A stretch of DNA of 10,239 bases from Spirochaetota bacterium (lineage in GTDB: Bacteria; Spirochaetota; Spirochaetia; DSM-27196; PWMO01), in assembly GCA_009908735.1 (NCBI GenBank), contig JAAAOR010000123.1, positions 1-10,239 on the forward strand. The letters are read 5' to 3'. The notes beneath the pieces were generated by a model. That model was not told where the DNA came from. It saw only the letters and a list, made by a program, of their open reading frames with translations, and made no database searches. Position 1 is the stretch's first letter; the number at the start of each line of letters is the position of its first letter. Shown piece by piece: positions 7,169-10,239 of the stretch. Position numbers and translations under genes: made by a program.

Positions 7169-7209
7169 AAAAATGTGCACGATAGTGGGCCTTCCCATGC
7201 GCATCGTGC
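7169..7209 (-). terminator. Candidate intrinsic terminator of kinase B
   Basis: In minus-strand orientation, a 7-bp outer stem GCACGAT/ATCGTGC (7203-7209 with 7177-7183) encloses an internal bulge and an inner stem TGGG/CCCA (7194-7197 with 7186-7189) around a 4-nt loop. The stem is followed by ACA and then five T (7173-7169). The T-run is present only for minus-strand transcription, as expected for a terminator about 50 bp after the kinase B stop. The internal loop (2 and 5 nt) weakens the stem. Confidence 0.5.
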
Positions 7210-7259
7210 CCGAGCCGCCGTTTCCGGCACTGTCCGGGCCCAACCTAAGTCACGAAAAG

Positions 7260-9464
7260 CTATGCCGGCGGAGAACACGTGAAGCTCAGAACGCTCTTCG
7301 TACCATTATCATATCCTGCCGCATAGGTGCCGTCGAGTTGCTCCGCGAGCATTCTGACTATGGTGAGACCAAATCCCGACGTTTTGTTTGCGGCACCCCT
7401 CGTGTCGATACCGACGCCGTTGTCATGAATAGTGAGGGTCACCAGATCGTCGGTCTTTGAGAGCTCGGCTACAACACGCCCCTCGTCCCCGTTTTCGAAG
7501 GCATATTTGAAAACGTTTGTGAGGAGCTCGTTTATGATGATGCCGAGTAGGGTTGCCGTCCTTGAAGGCAGGGTAAAATCGGCAATTCTCTTCTCAAGGG
7601 TCACGTTCTTGCGTTCGGGAAACACCGCGACAAGCGAATCAATCAAACTTTCGGCATAGTCTCTTGCGGAAACAGACTCATGCTCTTTCGCGACCAACAG
7701 TTTCTCATACAGTAGACGAATACTGCCGACCCGGGAGATCGCGTCCTGCAAGGCGGCTTTCGCATGGGCATTATCGGTGGAGCTCGCCTGCAGAGATAGA
7801 AGGGATTCAACCTGAAAAATGCTGTTTTTGATGCGGTGGTGGACCTCCCGTAGGAGGGTTTCCTTTTCCGAAAGCTGCCGTTGGATTTCTGCTTCGGCCT
7901 GTTTGCGCTCGGTGATGTCCTGGAGCGTCCCAACGACCCAGTGGTGCTGGGCGTCATACTCCGCGACAGAGTGGATAATTCGTACCCTGTTGTCCGAGGG
8001 GCGGCGTATCTGAAACTCGACATCGTAGGGGGTGCCGTTCTCGACAAGCGCCGCGAGCGCGGCGTCGAGTTTCGGGCGATACTCGGGGAGGACAAGCGAC
8101 TGGACATGTTCGATCGTCAACTCACCCTCGCATACCCCATAGATCCTCCGGGCTTGATCTGAGGCGATCACGACGCCCGAATCCCGATCGAACCGCCACG
8201 AGCCGAGCTGTGCCATTGCCTGCGCCCGCGCCATGTCGCGTTCGCTGTCGGCCAGCGCCTGCGCCACCCGATACTCCTCGGTCACATCACGAAAGACCAG
8301 CACCACCCCGGTGGTATTCTCGGTATCGTCCCGTATGGGAGCGGCACTGTCTGCTATCTGATATTTCGTTCCATCTCTGGAGATCAGCATTGTATGGTTT
8401 GCAAGCCCGACAACGTGTCCGGTTTCCAGCACCTTGGCTACCGGGTTTTGCGCCTCTTTGCCGGTATCGGCGTGCACGATACGAAACACCTCGTGGAGAG
8501 CTTTTCCTTTTGCCTCATCAATACGCCACCCGCACAAGCTCTCGGCTACGGGGTTCATCCGGACAATGCGTCCTTCAATATCCGTGGATATCACGGCGTC
8601 GCCAATAGAGTTGAGAGTGATGCGCAGGTTCTCCTCGCGTGCCCTTAACTGCTGTTCGGCGCGTTTGCGTTCGCTGATGTCTCGCGAAGAGGTAAGTATG
8701 TAAGTGCTTCCACCCAGCCCTACTTTGGAAACGACGATTTCAATCGGAAAGACGGAGTCGTCTTTGCGCCTCAGTTGGGCTTCGAAACGGTACGGTTGAT
8801 CGTATCCTACGTTCTTCCAGAAGTTCCCGCCGTCTTCTCGCTCCACGTAATCGGGATCGAGGTCCGGAATAGCCATCGAAAGCAGCTCTTCTCGGCTATA
8901 GCCGGTGAGGTCGACTCCTCTCTGGTTCACATCCACGATATTGCCATCCAAATCGTGCAGAAAGAACATGTCGATTGACTGATTCATCATCGTACGGAAC
9001 TTCTCTTCGCTTTCGTGTAGTTGCTCCGCAATCTGTTCCTGCTCGACAAGTGCCGTTCCAAGGCTTTCCTTTTGCCTCTTCAGTTCGACATGTGCCTCGT
9101 AGAGGCGGAAAGCCATTTTGATCGAAGCCAGGAGAACGGTATCTCCTGAGTTCTTGACGATGTAACCGTAGGAGGTGATGCCCTCGGTCTTCTCCACCAC
9201 CTCCGGCTCGGTGTGGGAAGAGAGAAACGCGACCGGCAGGTCGTGGCCCTCGAGAATTCTCTCGGCAGCCTCCGTGCCGTCCATCCCGTTTCCGAGATCG
9301 ATGTCCATGAGGATGAGAGAAATCTCCGGGTCCGAGTCTACCGCCTCGATGGCCTTCTCGCCGTTATGGAAGATGACTACCTCGTAGCCATGCTTTTCGA
9401 GTATTTGCGCTTCCGACATGGCGATGAGCGCCTCGTCTTCTACCAGGAGAATCCGTTTAGACAT
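7260..9464 (-). CDS. REC-PAS3-HisKA_2 hybrid sensor kinase with intact receiver (paralog B)
   Basis: A 734-residue soluble kinase. The N-terminal receiver (about 4-122) has E9 and D10, phospho-acceptor D54 in LILMDIDLG, S82 and K104, so it is complete. Three PAS domains follow (about 150-270, 275-398 and 408-522); the second contains the typical NPVAESLCGW and LVFRDVTEE signatures. The HisKA_2 motif EVHHRIKNS carries phospho-acceptor H543. The HATPase domain has N645 and N650 in NELLTNVFKYAF, a G1 box DNGVGI (D681) and a G2 region SGFGLTIV, so it should be catalytically competent. The ligand cannot be deduced: the PAS domains show no haem-, FAD- or Cys-based chromophore signature that I recognise. 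The start at 9464 is backed by the conserved pre-start block shared with kinase A. A terminator after the gene suggests it is monocistronic. No output regulator is adjacent. Confidence 0.95.
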   Translation of the reverse strand: MSKRILLVEDEALIAMSEAQILEKHGYEVVIFHNGEKAIEAVDSDPEISLILMDIDLGNGMDGTEAAERILEGHDLPVAFLSSHTEPEVVEKTEGITSYGYIVKNSGDTVLLASIKMAFRLYEAHVELKRQKESLGTALVEQEQIAEQLHESEEKFRTMMNQSIDMFFLHDLDGNIVDVNQRGVDLTGYSREELLSMAIPDLDPDYVEREDGGNFWKNVGYDQPYRFEAQLRRKDDSVFPIEIVVSKVGLGGSTYILTSSRDISERKRAEQQLRAREENLRITLNSIGDAVISTDIEGRIVRMNPVAESLCGWRIDEAKGKALHEVFRIVHADTGKEAQNPVAKVLETGHVVGLANHTMLISRDGTKYQIADSAAPIRDDTENTTGVVLVFRDVTEEYRVAQALADSERDMARAQAMAQLGSWRFDRDSGVVIASDQARRIYGVCEGELTIEHVQSLVLPEYRPKLDAALAALVENGTPYDVEFQIRRPSDNRVRIIHSVAEYDAQHHWVVGTLQDITERKQAEAEIQRQLSEKETLLREVHHRIKNSIFQVESLLSLQASSTDNAHAKAALQDAISRVGSIRLLYEKLLVAKEHESVSARDYAESLIDSLVAVFPERKNVTLEKRIADFTLPSRTATLLGIIINELLTNVFKYAFENGDEGRVVAELSKTDDLVTLTIHDNGVGIDTRGAANKTSGFGLTIVRMLAEQLDGTYAAGYDNGTKSVLSFTCSPPA
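9261..9464 (-). repeat. Duplicated 5' end of the kinase genes, copy B
   Basis: This is the partner of 6882-7085: a direct repeat, 2379 bp away, gap-free over 204 bp with 29 hand-counted mismatches. Similarity extends past the start codon into the leader, where GTAGGCG, TCGCTT and GTAAAAT recur at identical spacing. The duplication therefore included the promoter-proximal DNA. Confidence 0.85.
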
Positions 9465-9470
9465 AGCACG

Positions 9471-9473
9471 CCT
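9471..9473 (-). promoter_or_regulatory. Weak ribosome binding core of kinase B
   Basis: The minus strand has GTAGGCG at 9469-9475, with AGG 6 nt before the ATG, at the same position as in kinase A. A second AGG lies four bases further upstream and may help. Confidence 0.5.
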
Positions 9474-9497
9474 ACCTGAAAGCGATGAATTTCCTGC

Positions 9498-9503
9498 ATT
9501 TTA
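9498..9503 (-). promoter_or_regulatory. Candidate -10 element of kinase B
   Basis: TAAAAT on the minus strand (5/6 to TATAAT) lies 34 bp from the ATG, exactly as in kinase A. The expected -35 position (9521-9526) reads TGGTGG, a poor match, so this promoter is weaker or needs an activator. The conserved placement is the main support. Confidence 0.45.
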
Positions 9504-9517
9504 CCACCGATATGATT

Positions 9518-9545
9518 TTGCCACCAGCGCCATAAAGGCTATTAT
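9518..9545 (+). promoter_or_regulatory. Sigma-70-like promoter of the transporter, possibly leaderless
   Basis: TTGCCA (9518-9523, 5/6) is followed after 16 bp by TATTAT (9540-9545, 5/6). Seven bases separate the -10 from the ATG at 9553, so transcription would begin at or next to the start codon. The -35 overlaps the expected -35 position of the divergent kinase B promoter, so the two promoters may compete for polymerase. Confidence 0.5.
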
Positions 9546-9552
9546 CTCTACG

Positions 9553-10239
9553 ATGGCAGAAACCAATCCCGCATCCGGAAACACCCGCCGGCGAAGGCCG
9601 GAGGCTGCAACGACAGGCTACTTCTGGGCACTGTTCACGCTGGGCCTCGCCGCAGCCTCCATCGGTCCGTCCCTCGCCGGCCTGGCACGGAACACCGGAG
9701 CAACCTTGGGCGCGGCAAGCATCGTGTTTGCCGCATACCGCGCCGGGTTCGTGGGCGGAGCGTTCCTCGGGGGCGCGCTACTCGACAGACTGCGGGGGCA
9801 CCCGATCCTGGCGGCGGCGATGTTCACCATGGCCGTCATGCTCGCCGCCATACCGCAGTTGCCGAGCGTCGGAGTGCTGGGCGCGGGCTTCCTGGTGCTG
9901 GGAGTCGGCGCTGGCACGGTTGAGATTGGCGGCAACACACTGCTCGTGTGGCGCTACGGGAGCCGCGTCGGACCCTACATGAATGGTCTCCACTTCGCCT
10001 TCGGTATCGGGGCGATACTCTCCCCGATACTCATCGGGCGTGCTATTGGATTGACCGGCGACATTTCCGGCGGGTTTCTATTGGCGTCCCTTTTGATCCT
10101 GCCGGGGACGGTACTTGTGCTGCGAGTCCCGAGTCCCGGGTCCCGTGAGGAGAAGCACGGCGACAGGCCGCAAAGCTCGGTCGCAATCACGGCATTGATC
10201 GCCCTGTTCCTCCTGCTGTACGTCGCAGCCGAGGCGGGG
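9553..10239 (+). CDS. Major facilitator superfamily transporter, N-terminal part (3' truncated)
   Basis: The visible 229 residues are an inner-membrane secondary transporter cut by the window edge. A short basic cytoplasmic tail (RRRR at 12-15) precedes hydrophobic segments at about 22-44, 55-78, 84-101, 106-130, 143-165 and 172-191. A charged loop (about 193-208) and the start of a seventh segment (about 209-229) follow, matching the first six helices, central loop and TM7 of a 12-helix carrier. The MFS loop 2-3 motif is GGALLDRLRGH (73-83). The stretches GGNTLLVW (126-133), GPYMNGLHFAFGIGA (140-154) and the closing YVAAEAG resemble the MFSD4/NaGLT1 and FucP-like sugar carriers, so a sugar:cation symporter is possible, but the substrate is unknown. 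The ATG at 9553 lacks a well-spaced Shine-Dalgarno (AAAGG is 14 nt away), which fits a leaderless message. GC content is visibly higher than in kinase A. Confidence 0.85.
   Translation, partial: MAETNPASGNTRRRRPEAATTGYFWALFTLGLAAASIGPSLAGLARNTGATLGAASIVFAAYRAGFVGGAFLGGALLDRLRGHPILAAAMFTMAVMLAAIPQLPSVGVLGAGFLVLGVGAGTVEIGGNTLLVWRYGSRVGPYMNGLHFAFGIGAILSPILIGRAIGLTGDISGGFLLASLLILPGTVLVLRVPSPGSREEKHGDRPQSSVAITALIALFLLLYVAAEAG

Noticed and set aside
9618..9938. 106-codon minus-strand frame opposite the transporter
   Set aside because: The plus strand encodes a convincing MFS protein with motif GGALLDRLRGH; the antisense product is a Pro/Ala/Ser-rich low-complexity chain typical of a shadow frame.
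1..10239. CRISPR arrays, insertion sequences, tRNA or rRNA genes, prophage genes
   Set aside because: No regularly spaced short repeats, transposase-like proteins, terminal inverted repeats or RNA gene signatures were seen. The only sizeable direct repeat is the paralogous kinase 5' end.

Overview
The window looks like a sensory and signal-transduction neighbourhood of a moderately GC-rich, motile bacterium, most plausibly a free-living member of the Spirochaetota. This lineage call is an inference. It rests on the soluble REC-PAS-HisKA_2 kinases with the 'FLSSHTEPE ... YGYIVKNSG' style of receiver, and on the '[24 protein letters not shown]' flavour of the chemoreceptor tip. It does not rest on any ribosomal or taxonomic marker.

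Layout, left to right. (1) 1-810 (+): C-terminal signalling half of a methyl-accepting chemotaxis protein, cut by the window edge. (2) 797-2665 (-): a soluble TPR-repeat histidine kinase whose 3' end overlaps the chemoreceptor gene by 14 bp. (3) 2817-4466 (+): a response regulator with an intact receiver, a degenerate GGDEF-like domain and an EAL domain that keeps every catalytic residue. It is divergent from (2) and is its likely partner. (4) 4530-7085 (-) and (5) 7260-9464 (-): two tandem paralogous hybrid sensor kinases (REC, then 4 or 3 PAS domains, then HisKA_2/HATPase). Their first 68 codons align without gaps at about 86% DNA identity, but kinase (4) has Gly where kinase (5) has the phospho-acceptor Asp54. 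(6) 9553 to the window end (+): N-terminal part of a major facilitator superfamily transporter resembling the MFSD4/NaGLT1-FucP group.

How they may work together. The TPR kinase plus REC-EAL protein form a plausible two-component route that lowers cyclic di-GMP. The chemoreceptor points to motility control, and the two PAS-rich kinases would integrate soluble, possibly redox or metabolic, signals. No cognate output regulator for the two HisKA_2 kinases is present, so their targets lie elsewhere or the N-terminal receivers take part in the relay.

Non-coding DNA is scarce; no gene-free stretch exceeds 175 bp. The 174-bp gap between the two kinases holds a likely terminator for the upstream kinase followed by a good sigma-70-like promoter for the downstream one. 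The -10-like element and ribosome-binding region are conserved at identical distances in front of both paralogs. The 88-bp gap before the transporter holds two overlapping divergent promoter candidates, and the transporter message may be leaderless. I saw no tRNA, rRNA, CRISPR array, insertion sequence or prophage gene. The window reads as ordinary regulatory chromosome with several instructive details rather than a clearly new system.
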